A DNA stretch of 64,000 nucleotides from Medicago truncatula (taxonomy: Eukaryota > Streptophyta > Magnoliopsida > Fabales > Fabaceae), in contig NC_053043.1 of the NCBI RefSeq assembly GCF_003473485.1, positions 3,606,001-3,670,000 of the forward strand, read 5' to 3'. This document shows, piece after piece, positions 10,926 through 21,673 of the stretch (within the stretch, counting starts at the first letter, position 1; every line of letters starts with the position of its first letter). The translations under genes were made by a program, and so were the position numbers. The notes under the pieces are model-generated. The model was not told the origin of the DNA. It was given only the letters and a program-made list of their open reading frames with translations, and ran no database searches.

Positions 10926-11862
10926 GTAATTAATAATCACTTAATTAATTAATCGATTAATGCAACTTCTTCTTCTTCTTCTTGCTTTTCTCCTTCCATT
11001 GTGTAGTGTTAGTGATTGGGTTTTTGAATTTTTAACATTTCTTTTCTTCCTTCTTCAATCAATTTATGATTCGATCATCGTTTCTTGTTTGTACTGTTTA
11101 GTTTTTTGTTTCCAAATTGTGGTGATTCAGATACCCATTTTCTTTAATGGTTTCTTTATATAGAAGAAATGTCACTAAGGGTTTAAGACTTAGATCCTGT
11201 TTGGATAAACAACTTGGTTATGCTTACAAATAAGCTATTCTTATAACAAAACTGTTTTCATTTAAGCTATACAAGTTGTTTCCATGGTATTATGACCCAT
11301 TTTGGATCAACAACTCATTTTCAGCTTATAGCACTAAGTGTTTGTCATGATAAGTGCTTATGTATAAGTTATTTCTATAGCAAAAGGTAAAATAAAGTTA
11401 AATTGTTTTTGTATAGTTTATAGACTGTTTTCACAAGCTATCTTGGAGAACTTATGAAAATAAGCTAAAAACAGTTTATGAATAATGTCATAAGTTGTTT
11501 TTCGTAAATCTCCCAAACAGTCTTACGAAACTTATGATAGTAGTTAAACTCAAATGCAGAGTTTGTGGAAATAAGTTGAAAACAACTTATGGAAATAAGC
11601 CAAACCAGATAGAACCTTAAGAATCTCATTCATTTATCTAGCTTGGTACTTCAATACTTGAATCATTCCCCAAATCATGGCTATGTTAAATTTGCTCTGT
11701 GTCCCTTTGTTTTTTTGACTGAAAAGTATAATCATGTGGTATAAGCAATTGTACACAGGCACATTCTATAGCTCAGATCCTTTGGATTTCTTGACCTTAT
11801 TCATTCACAATCTATATAATTTTGAAACATTAGTTGATTCTTTTTATCAATTTATTTGACAG
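10926..11862 (+). other. 5'-UTR intron of the SDE5-like gene
   Basis: The donor CAG|GTAATT at 10926 and the acceptor TTTGACAG|TG at 11862 leave 18 nt of leader before the ATG at 11881. Introns in the leader are common in plant genes. It hosts a MITE. Inferred from splice signals only. Confidence 0.5.
11193..11616. mobile_element. PIF/Tourist-like MITE in the 5'-UTR intron, 424 bp
   Basis: TTA occurs on both sides (11190-11192 and 11617-11619). The ends GATCCTGTTTGGAT and GGTTCTATCTGGTTT are imperfect inverted repeats, and the interior is full of ATAAGTT/AACTTAT and AAGCTTAT-like motifs. A fragment of the same family lies in the PPR intron at about 22.97-23.09 kb. Confidence 0.6.
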
Positions 11863-11880
11863 TGTTCGAGCATAATTAGG

Positions 11881-12532
11881 ATGGAAGTCGCTGGCCAGAA
11901 CATGGTTGCATATGATGAAGATCAGGCGTTGAAGTGCCTGTATGATGTCTTTGGAGGTTCGTGTTCACTTGACGATATAGCTCATGCCTATTGCAAGGCA
12001 AATCGGAATGTAAACTTGGCTGGGGAAATTTTGTATGATATGAAGGGGAGCTCCTCAACCTCTGGAAACCATTCATCTAACTCCGATGCCTTTGAAAAGT
12101 CTTCAGAATCATCTGATGGACAGTCCTTTGAAAGTTCCTTCCATGGAAGTAAAAACTCAAGGCCCAAAGTTCGCCCAGTTTCAGCTGGTACTGTTTCAAG
12201 CGTTATTGGTAAAAGTTATGTTAGATCCACGCCATCTACAAGCGGGCCTAAAGTGATGACTAAACCGCCTAAGTTGGACGCAAAGGACCTGCCTATGACT
12301 GGAATCTATCGTGAAACGAGTGTGTCAAAGCCAAATTCTTCAAAGCGTGACCAGCTTCAAGAGGACATGGAGGAGTTCTTGTTTAAAATGCTTGGAGTTG
12401 GTTTTAAGCTTGATAGAAAAATGATACGCGAAGTTCTTGGTACAGAACACTCTAACTTTATGCTGTTGCTCTTAATATCTTAACATTGTACATAATTAAT
12501 TAATTACGATCTATCTTGAAAGTAAAATCGTG

Positions 12533-12567
<35 letters not shown>

Positions 12568-15500
12568 CGCCTGTGTGTGTTGGTCTGATGTAAGTCTTGA
12601 ATGCTCTCTGCCTGCACTTAACTGAACCAATTTAACACTCAATTTTATATCGAGTGCCATTACTTCATTGTATGCTGAATCTGGTTTTACTTTTCATTAA
12701 TCAACTATTACTAGTTATCAAATATACAATTCAATCTAATGTATTAGTATTTATTAATTATAGATTTCATGACTGAGTTGGAGATAAGTAACTCATTTGC
12801 TGAACTATTGTGACAATATATCTTTAGTTTGTATTAACAGTTGCCTTATTATATTGTAAACTTGCAGATATGTGCGGGTATGACTTGCAAAAGGTACACA
12901 AAAAGTGTTATGCTTCCACTGATGATGTTTCTTACTTTTTTTCCCCCTTTTCTGGTATTCATATCACAATATACAAGTTTTCTTATTTTCATATATTATT
13001 AGGGTTCAAACAATGTAAATTTTAGGAGGATATCATCTTTCACTCATTTGTTTTTTCTGCTCTGTCCACAATATACCTCATCTTTTCTACTTATCTTGGT
13101 AGATTGACATATACATTATTTATTTGCATGACATCCCAATGTCCAAATTCTAATGTTATTCTAACCTGCATGAATCATTGTGGTGGTGCTTTGAATAATA
13201 GCATTTGTTATCTTTACCTAATTAAGGTATATAATGAAATCATTCAGAGCTTGGATACACTACTAGATCAATCAGTAATGGATTCGGACAAAAGGCCAGC
13301 TGCTGTTTGTGATTCATCTGTTAAGGTGCGTATGAAGGCCAAGATTATTTGTAATTAAAGCTGCATTTAAGATTATTTATAATTGAAGCTGCACTTGGAT
13401 TACTTATTATTCTTCTATTTTTAGACATATACTCCCACCTTCACCAAGGAAGATGTTTTAGGAAAGGGTCGATTACCTTCTGTTGTAAAATTTCTTGTGA
13501 ATTTTAAATGTGTGTGGGGGTTTATGATTAAATCCCACCTTCACCAAGGAAGATGTTTTAGGAAAGGGTCGATTACCTTCTGTTGTAAAATTTCTTGTGA
13601 ATTTTAAATGTGTGTGGGGATTTATGATTAAATCCCACCTTCACCAAGGAAGATGTTTTAGGAAAGGGTCGATTACCTTCTGTTGTAAAATTTCTTTGTT
13701 CGTGCCAGCGTTTCTATTGACATTTGTCTAGTGATATACATCAGTTTTATGTAACTAATTGTTTACTTGGAGTGCGTAATGTGTTGTGAAATGTATATGT
13801 ATATTTATATTTATACGCTACCTTTTCCACTCAAATTTTATTTTATATGGCTGTCTATTATTGTAGGTCGTTTTATTCTTGTGCTTGAGTTTTATCCAAC
13901 AACAGAAGTAGCTTGTGGTTTCCTGTTCTTTTGTGTTCTCTTTCTTAGTTTTTGTATTCTCTTCATTGCCATGGTTTTTGTGCAGAAATTATTTGTTTCT
14001 CTGATTGTCATGTGCTCATTGCTGTTTAAGCTAAATGTATTTTAGTAGCCCTCCTTTAATATAATTTGGATACTATCTATGTACTTTTACAGTTTGCAGA
14101 TGTGAAAACAAAATCTGAAGCACCAGTATCTGAAAAAAAGTCTCAGGATTTAAATTGTATCAGAGGGTATATTTTCTCTCTTATTCGTCCTTCGTTTTTT
14201 GTTTATTTCAATATCCACTGCTTCTTGTTTATCTTTTGCTTTAATCGGTATTATGTTCTTGCACAGTCAACTAATTTCATGGCATACTTTGCGTAACATG
14301 TTTTCTTTTTTCCATAACAGTGATGGAAACATAGTTTCTGTTAAAGAGACACGTGACATTCAAAAAGAAGTCTTGTCTAATTTGTTCAGTTATCGTGAAT
14401 ATGTTGAGGAACCACGTAAAAGAATTGTAAGGGATGTGAATAAGAAATCACCATATGGAGTTGGACATGTGGTATTTGAACCTCCCAAAGATACAATGGA
14501 AGAACACAAGATTGACATGGACTTCAGGCGACGAGAAAACGAAGATGGTACGTCCTTCTTACTTTCCTGTCAATCCTAATTCTCAATCTTGGTTTATTAT
14601 TTCTAAAATTTGTTTTATTGCGCTGCATACCTTTCGTAGAATAATGTGTGTCTGAATTAGGTTACCATGATGGAAATATTGATATTGATTGCTAGTTTAT
14701 CGCTTGTGAGAGTGTGGATTTCTTCGATTTTACTAAGTATCTCATGATGCTTAAACTTGCTTACCCTTCCTAAGGGCGAGGATTGAGGCCTTGCAATTAT
14801 TTTATTTTTATGCTGCATTCACTGGCAGTATCAGAGATTTTGGTGTTTTAATTAGAAGAATTGCTTGATACATTCTTAGAAGCAAAATCCATTTACCGTT
14901 CATTTTTTTTTTCTTCTTGTACTTCTTGGCACGTGATATAGGGATATTTCTTTGTCTCTTCCTTTGAAATCAAACTTTACTTTTTATAAGAATGAGTGCG
15001 TTGTGTGGCAGATGCTGAGGATGAAGCAGATTACCAAAGTGCACGGAAAGCTGTGAAGGAATATCGGGTGACAATGAAGGAATATTATAAAGCGGTATGT
15101 TGCATTACTTTTTCCAGCTTATGGGGATTGTACTTTTGTCCCACATTTAATTGTTAAATAAGGTTAACTTGGTTGGGATCTTTGGTTTGGACATTGTTAA
15201 GTACTCATGATTCTCTTGTCACTTTAGGCTGTTGATGCATTCGCAAATGGAGATCAGGCTAAGGCTGAAAAATTGCTAGACCAGGTAAGGTTTTAATAGA
15301 ATTGTGTCCGACCATAAGTTGCTTGACAATATAATAAACATTGAATTTGTTCATGACATCTGAAATTCCGGTTCATTGATATGTTTGTTCTTGTGTTCTG
15401 TTCTTCTGTTAGTGGTACTTCCTTTTGCCTTCTAATGGATGCGCCCATTTTGCACTTAGTTCTTTCATACGAATACTATCTTTTGCCTTCTAATGGCGCA

Positions 15501-16222
15501 TGCTATGTTGTTCCCAGGGGCAATTTTACCTGAACAAGGCACGTGAAGCTGATGACGAATGTAGTAAAATGATTCTTGAAACCAAGTAATCTAATTGTGC
15601 TCAAAATTTTCATTTCTTCATATTTTTCTTATTCTTTTCAAGAGGGATAGCATGGAAATTTCGTATGATAGTGACTATTCCTTTTATTGTATTTGTTGGC
15701 AGAGCGGAAGAAACACAAGAAATGGTCCTTGACTTGCGTGATCATGAACCAAAGGTTGCTATTAGACTGCTGAAGACCCATCTTTCTTCCCTTTCTGGTA
15801 TTTCATGTAAGTTAGGGTATTGATCTACTAATCAGTTTATAAATTATTGAATATTGATCCCCTTTCAAATTTCCTCCTGTTAATTTTACATGGTAATTTT
15901 AACAATCCCCTATCTCTATCAGCATTCGAGTACCTCAAGGTTATCTTTGATGCAAATGATCAAGCTAACAAGAAAAGGTCTACCAGAGTAATGGTGAGAT
16001 TGAGTGGTTTTATGTTTACTTTGAATGCACCAATGATATTTTAAAAAGTAAAAGAAAAAATAACCATGAGTAAATTACTGATTAATGGTCTTTTATTTTG
16101 GACAGGTGTTAAAACTATTAGAGCAGGAGTCTATAAAGTGGGTTGAAGGAGAAACGGCTGGGACAATATTGATCCGCTTAGATAACATTGATCGTAATCG
16201 GTTGAGTTTTTACAAACCATAG
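11881..16222 (+). CDS. SDE5: SDE5-like protein (DUF1771, degenerate Smr region)
   Basis: Eleven coding exons join in frame to 487 aa: 11881-12439, 12868-12893, 13248-13325, 14093-14166, 14321-14547, 15012-15094, 15228-15284, 15518-15585, 15703-15806, 15923-15993 and 16106-16222. Residues about 12-55 form a UBA/CUE-like helical region (LYDVFGG, DIAHAYCKANRNVNLA). Residues about 328-390 match DUF1771 (ADYQSARKAVKEYR, YYKAAVDAFANGD, LNKAREADDE). The tail starts LDLRDHEP, where a true Smr domain has LDLHG, so nuclease activity is unlikely. The family member SDE5 acts in the trans-acting siRNA silencing pathway and resembles RNA export factors; that role here is inferred from family membership. 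An Smr protein of the At5g58720 type is the alternative. The exon 3 to exon 5 join skips a repeated segment and is my least certain junction. Confidence 0.8.
12535..12565. repeat. (GT)n microsatellite
   Basis: About 15 GT units in intron 1 of the SDE5-like coding region, roughly 95 bp after the donor. Confidence 0.9.
13432..13697. repeat. 100-bp tandem repeat, about 2.6 copies, in SDE5-like intron
   Basis: CCCACCTTCACCAAGGAAGA begins at 13434, 13534 and 13634, exactly 100 bp apart. The first two copies are almost identical, so the amplification is recent. The first copy follows a usable acceptor (TTTTTAG|ACATAT) and stays open in the right frame for a while, so it might be a dispensable exon. 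Since 100 is not a multiple of three, repeated use would shift the frame. Confidence 0.9.
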
Positions 16223-17262
16223 CATCTTTGCTGTGAATCAAGGATGGTGGTTTATTACACCATTGTCTTATTACTGATTACTTAACAAATGAATGGCTAT
16301 CCAACCTCCATGATGTGCAAGTAGTTTACTATTTGTCAATTTTGGAACTGGGGTTGTTGAAGTGAGGTTGGTTGTTTGGTCCCAAATATAGTTGACATGA
16401 TTTTTTTTGCAAATATTAACTGAAATATGAGGATCCAAATTGAAAAATACTAGTTTTGTCTCTTGCCTCTTGCTTGGCACATGTGATTCTGTAAACATGA
16501 ATTGTCCGTGCTAGTGAAATGTAAATGTTGTTTCACTTGAACGTACGGAATATATGAAGCTTTGACTCTTCAAGATTATTATATTTACATGTCTAAAGAT
16601 AAATGATACTTTAGTTTAAGTCAGTTATGATAAATTTGCATGATCTACTTAAAGCGTTGGTTGGTTATCCAGATCAAATTTGAAAGATAGTCAAAATATG
16701 TTATTGGTGAAGCTAACGGTTTAAGAATGGCATGACTACGAATATGTTCTAGATGGATGGGCTATGCTCATACATACTCACCTGGTTGTATTCTTCTGGT
16801 ATTTTGTGTGCGTGGAGTTTTTTTCTTTCTAGAATTTTTATTTGAAGTTTTAATTTTTAACATGACACGAATGCTTTTGTGGTCCAAAAGGTTCCTCGTA
16901 AAATAGACTATATTCTTTTTTTGGAATCATGGAGTTTATTTTCTACCAATGAAAATATTAAATTGGGTCAGACATAGATTGAAATCATTTGTTTTGTGCA
17001 TGTTGAAAAGAAAAAGAAAAGTAAGTAAAAGAAATTTGTTTACAACCAAAATTACAAAGGTTCGACAAAATAGAAGTATATTTAAGCTTTTATTTGACCA
17101 AAGCAAAAAGGAATAAAACAAAGGAATATAACAAACAGCTAGGATCTCCATCCATGACCAAAGTCTAAATAGTGGTCTGATTTGAACATGTCACACAAAT
17201 TAGACAATACAATACAATATGTACAATTTGATTTTTTTTTTTTTAAAATAAAGCTTGTATTT
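16223..17262. other. 3' flank and intergenic, no gene seen
   Basis: The start of this stretch should be the 3' UTR of the SDE5-like gene. The rest is AT-rich with no conserved frame. Confidence 0.5.
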
Positions 17263-17278
17263 AAACGTATAAGTAGTA

Positions 17279-17366
17279 ATCCTCGTGAGATAAGCTCAAT
17301 TGGTAAGGACAATGCATAATATACGCAAAGTCCAGGGTTCAAACTCCGGCCACCAAAAAAATAGAA
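17279..17366 (+). mobile_element. Short tRNA-derived SINE, 88 bp
   Basis: A perfect 16-bp duplication AAACGTATAAGTAGTA flanks it (17263-17278 and 17367-17382). Inside are a tRNA-like A box (TAAGCTCAATTGG) and B box (GGTTCAAACTCC), then GGCCACC and an A-rich tail. Its length is barely more than a tRNA. The tRNA cloverleaf ends do not pair, so it is a SINE and not a tRNA gene. Confidence 0.85.
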
Positions 17367-17382
17367 AAACGTATAAGTAGTA

Positions 17383-18300
17383 GTATCATACTCTTTAAAA
17401 AAATAGAAAATGATAAATTTATCCACATAGAAGTTTAATAATACATTTCTTTTTACGGTAGGGTTTTGTTTTTTTCAAGCAGTCTAGTAGTTAAGAATTC
17501 ACTTTTTAAATAAGTAAGGTGGCCGATTATGTAATATCTCCACCAATTAAGCAAAACTCACGAAAACGACAATAGATTTTAATAATACATAAACATTAAT
17601 TGATAAAAGCAATTTTTTTTTTATATTCATGGTTAGTGATGTTGTGTTTGATGAAAGCATCAACGGGAATCGGGAAAGTCCAAAAATTGTGAAAAAAATC
17701 AGTTCTACATGAAAAAGCAAACAAGTGTAAGTACGTAAATTTATTTTGCAGATATCCAGTATAAACACATTAGATTACCATTTAAGCTTAACTTTTCGAA
17801 AAAAACTACCATTTGCTAAATTTATCAGATGTTTCATACAAGAAATGTATACCTCAAAAAAAAAATGTATACTGTGTACACTAATCACAATCGTACTTAT
17901 AAATATAAATTGTTTTTATTAATTCTTTCATTGTATTAAAAAAATTAACAAATCATCTAATTAAGGTTTACTCGATTAATAATGAGTTGATTCATTTGTA
18001 AAGTCGTAAGTTCAACTATCGTTGTAAGCACAACGACCTCTTTGATTCACGGAGCCTTGAATCTACGTTGATCTTAGTGTGTCATCGAATCTCTAACTCA
18101 TCTAAACATCTAATCTAAAAAAAAACATTTGAAAGAAAATTATTGTAAAATAAAAAACAAAATATGGAAGATACTAGAAGGTTGTCTAAATGAATGAGAA
18201 CAAAAATAATAACTTAACGCAGAAGAAAAACCGCTATAGTATTGAAAAACTGAAACGCGTTTTGGTCTTTCGCTTTCTTAGCACCACCCTTCGTTTTTCT
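17383..18300. other. Intergenic upstream of the REF/SRPP gene
   Basis: AT-rich, with no gene. The final part probably holds distal promoter sequence. Confidence 0.45.
17843..17872 (+). repeat. Tail-only retroinsertion scar (10-nt insert)
   Basis: AAATGTATAC at 17843-17852 and again at 17863-17872 flank CTCAAAAAAA. Confidence 0.45.
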
Positions 18301-18340
18301 CTCTAACCCTAAATTCCCTCACCGCCTCATTTCCTCTTCC

Positions 18341-18408
18341 ATATATAACCCAACTCATCTTCACATTTTTCCCATTCCCAATTTCCCCTTTTCAAACCCT
18401 AACCCTAA
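18341..18408 (+). promoter_or_regulatory. Core promoter with TATA box and telo-box
   Basis: ATATATAA at 18341-18348 lies 88 bp before the start codon, and AAACCCTAACCCTAA at 18394-18408 lies in the leader. A further CTAACCCTAAA is near 18303. Telo-boxes are known in plants in promoters and leaders of highly expressed, growth-linked genes. Their function here is inferred. Confidence 0.6.
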
Positions 18409-18435
18409 TCATCATCGTTCAATTCACCGATCACC

Positions 18436-18471
18436 ATGGCCGCTGAACCCCAACAACAACAATTGGTACTG

Positions 18472-18523
<52 letters not shown>

Positions 18524-19235
18524 TTTTTTCTTCTCTTCAATTCAATCATAATTTTATATGTTTAATTTGATTTAGTTTTTCGAACTTTTTTTTTTAATTG
18601 AATTTGATTTTATTTTATTGAAGGTTGATGAGAACAATCGCGATCACACTGAAGAAGAGCAAGAATTGAAATACCTTGAATTCGTGCAATTCGCAACGAT
18701 CCAAGCCGTTATGCGATGCGCAATTCTCTATTCCTACGCTAAGGAACGTTCCGGTCCATTGAAATCCGGCGTTGACACCGTCGAAGAAGCTGTTAAAACC
18801 GTCGTTGGACCAGTCTACGACAAATTCCACCAAGTCCCAGTCGAGCTTCTCAAATACGTTGATCGCAAAGTTGATGAATCCGTTTCTGAGATCGATCGTC
18901 ATGTTCCTACTAACGTCAAGAAGGTTTCAAATCAAGCTGCCTCTGTCGTCAGCGAAGTCCGTCGCACCGGTGTTGTTGAATCTGCTTCTGGACTTGCGAA
19001 AACTGTTTACTCGAAATATGAACCGAAAGCGGAGCAGTGTGCTGTTTCGGCTTGGAAGAGGTTGAATCAGCTTCCTTTGTTTCCTACTGTTGCAAACGTG
19101 GTTTTGCCAAAAGCTGCTTATTGTAGTGAGAAGTATAATGAAGCTGTTGTTTCGAGTGCGGAGAAAGGTTATAGAGTTTCTGCTTATCTTCCATTGGTTC
19201 CTACTGAGAGGATTGCTAAGGTGTTTGCTGCTTAG
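18436..19235 (+). CDS. REF/SRPP-like stress-related / lipid-droplet protein
   Basis: Two exons (18436-18465 and 18624-19235) give 213 aa. The first exon encodes only [10 protein letters not shown]; the intron (GTACTG...TTGAAG) is in frame 0 and contains a CT microsatellite. The body matches the rubber elongation factor / small rubber particle protein family: [17 protein letters not shown] at the start, repeated amphipathic stretches ([36 protein letters not shown]), and the [19 protein letters not shown] segment near residues 160-180. In plants without rubber these proteins coat lipid droplets and are often stress-induced, but only the family assignment is seen here. ATG context CACCATGGC is strong. 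Confidence 0.9.
18474..18517. repeat. (CT)n microsatellite in REF/SRPP intron
   Basis: About 21 CT units start a few bases after the donor site of intron 1. Confidence 0.9.
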
Positions 19236-19384
19236 TTGATATGATTTCGGTTGTGTCACATTGTTCGTTCCTTTATTTTGTTTGTTTGTTTAGTTTTATT
19301 TTAAGTGTTTTTAGTTTCTGGTGTGGATATTGTGACTTGAATGGGAATCAAATTCTATGACAATACAATTTGATCTTGATTCTA

Positions 19385-20450
19385 TTATGTTTGATATCAT
19401 GGATTCATGGTGAATCTGAATGAATTAGTGGCAACTCGTGATTCTGGCAAACCTAATGCAATACTAAACATACTCTTAATGTGAGGAAAATTGAAGGTTC
19501 CTTACATATTGATTACGAACCCTTCCTTCAAAAAAAATATTGATTACGAACCCGGAGATTGGAAGATGACGAGTTAAATACAATGTTTTAAAAATTGAAC
19601 TGGAGGATTTGGTTTGTTGATTGAAACTGTTAAAAATTTGATTATTTGTACAGATTGATTGTTTCAAACCATGGAGGGTTTAATTATTTGTTGATTGAAA
19701 CTTTCTACAATTTGAACAGTTTGACTGCAGTAAACCATGATTGATATTTCAGATCTTGCTGCTTTGATATTTGGTTCATTTATTCAAACATTGGTTGAAG
19801 GCAATTTAATATGGTAGACCAGTTCAATCCACAATTTTCATAACTACTTTACACTTTTTCAAACATTGGTTGAAGGCAATTACGCTTAATAATAAACTAT
19901 TCATATAGTGTAGTTTTGATATAATATTTGATATCATTGTGAATTTGTTTGAATTATGGTGAGCTACCCTGATTTTGTATAAGCTACAAAATTGGATGAC
20001 TCATTGTGATTCCTGCAAACCTACTGCAATGATTTTTGAATCTGGTCGTGAACAAACTGAGAGTTGAAGTTTTATTTTTGATTGATAATTACAAACTTGA
20101 TTTCAACGTTTACGACGAATGAAAGATGATGAGTTAATTGCCAATGTTTTATAAGAGTTAATTGCCAATGTTTTATAAATTGAACTCGGGTTAAATATCT
20201 TCAATGAAACTGTTCACAATTTGATCATTTGAACAGTTCTACCATAGTAAACCATGGAGTATTAAATTGACTGCCCATCGAAACTGTTTACCATTTGACT
20301 ATTTCAACAGTTTGATTCTAGTAGACCATGATTCAGAAATCTTGTGGGTTTGATATTTGGTTTGTTTTTGAAAACATCATCGGTTGAAGGTAATGTGACA
20401 TGGTAAACTTGTTCAATCCATAATTTTCACAATCGTTTTACATGTAGTAA
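19385..20450. repeat. Diverged tandem duplication with internal sub-repeats
   Basis: Two copies (about 19385-19870 and 19920-20450) share in order a GCAAACCTA.TGCAAT block, GATGA.GAGTTAA..GCCAATGTTTTA, a GATATTTGGTT block, a TTGGTTGAAGG block and a GTTCAATCCA.AATTTTCA block. Within each copy a GAAACTGTT..AATTTGA motif followed by AACAGTTTGA and (A)CCATG recurs twice, so the structure is nested. It is noncoding. Confidence 0.7.
19506..19553 (+). repeat. Tail-only retroinsertion scar (14-nt insert)
   Basis: A perfect 17-bp repeat ATATTGATTACGAACCC (19506-19522 and 19537-19553) flanks TTCCTTCAAAAAAA. The flanking duplication is longer than the insert, which is hard to explain by ordinary slippage and is normal for target-primed insertion. 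Confidence 0.65.
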
Positions 20451-21673
20451 TAAACCGATCAATTTGACATTTTGCATTATGAATCCGAATCACGGAAACG
20501 TACAAAAATAGTTTCATGGAATGATTTTCAGCTTCTTTATTAACCGATGGATATAGTTAGCCATATACTCACGGCATAGTGCGCATGCTTGGATGAACGG
20601 TGGTGAGCAGATGTGATTTTGTAAAGCTACGAAGTGTAGTTTATGTCAAAATCACACAAGTGAACCATGATTTTGTCAATTTTGCCGCTCATTTAAACAT
20701 ACACTACACACTAGAGTACAAATCATACCTACACGTGATGATCCAGCCACACAATAATATGACCAAGGCTATAGAGTCCACAACCACTGCATAAACAGTT
20801 GGATTACAATTTCCCATGATGCTTATCAGTTATCATGCATTATCAATGTCCAATTCATTTCTTTGACTCCAGATATTTCTCTCCTGTCACACACTCAATC
20901 CTTCCCTCATCTGCATGCCCAATCCAAACTGGGAAATTTTTTTGGGTGTGGTGCTTGCAATTTATGAGTAATTAAATCAAAGATGGAAATAAGAAGTGAA
21001 ATTGAACGGGTTCTTTCTTATCCACTATCGATTGCAGGTTTGAGTTTGAGACATGGTTTTATATAATTTTACGATTACATAAACTATTGGATGCTTTTGC
21101 TGAATGTTAAGTAAATTAGTGAACGGGACTTCAAGAGTTGGTGCAAAATCACAACATCAAGAGGACAAGAGTTTTTATTGTGAGGCAAACATTAGTTACC
21201 AATGGTCCAGCAATTAAATTTAGGAAACAACCATAACTTATTCAAATCTAAACAGTGCTTGACATTAATCAGTGCTTTTCCAATATCTAATTCTTCTCTG
21301 CACAAATCATCACTATTATTGGGAGCTGGCAGAGGTGCTAGCCTTGAGACCGTTATGCCAATTTCCGACGTCAGTAGCAGCAGATTGCCGCTGTGGCAGC
21401 AACAAGTCTTTGACCCCTCTCTCCGTCCCTCTCCTTGTTTCATGTTTGATACTAAACCCTCTGCATTTTTGCTGCAAATTGTTGCAACATTAATAAATGT
21501 GGTTTCACAGCGAGGAGACGGAAGGAGGGTAACAGTGTAGAACTTGGGTTTGGTTGATAAAAGAGTTCTTAGGGGTCATTAATTTGAGGACTAAAATTAG
21601 TCATGAACCGAAACATGAATGAGTCTTGCACGCTAGAAGCCACCCAAGAATATAATGTGAAACTGAAGTTTGT
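20451..21673. other. Intergenic; 3' flank of the minus-strand PPR gene
   Basis: Around 21190-21540 the base composition is richer in G+C and both strands have open frames of 80-110 codons, but neither resembles a known protein. It may be PPR 3' UTR. The rest is AT-rich. Confidence 0.4.

Noticed and set aside
10960-11163. 67-codon hydrophobic open frame
   Set aside because: It lies in the presumed 5'-UTR intron of the SDE5-like gene and is T-rich low-complexity sequence.
17279-17366. A tRNA gene (A and B boxes present)
   Set aside because: The acceptor stem does not pair, and a 16-bp target duplication with A tail shows a SINE.
21192-21540. Overlapping open frames on both strands as a gene
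   Set aside because: No known motif, no splice partners, and it lies just downstream of the PPR stop codon, so 3' UTR or chance is likelier.
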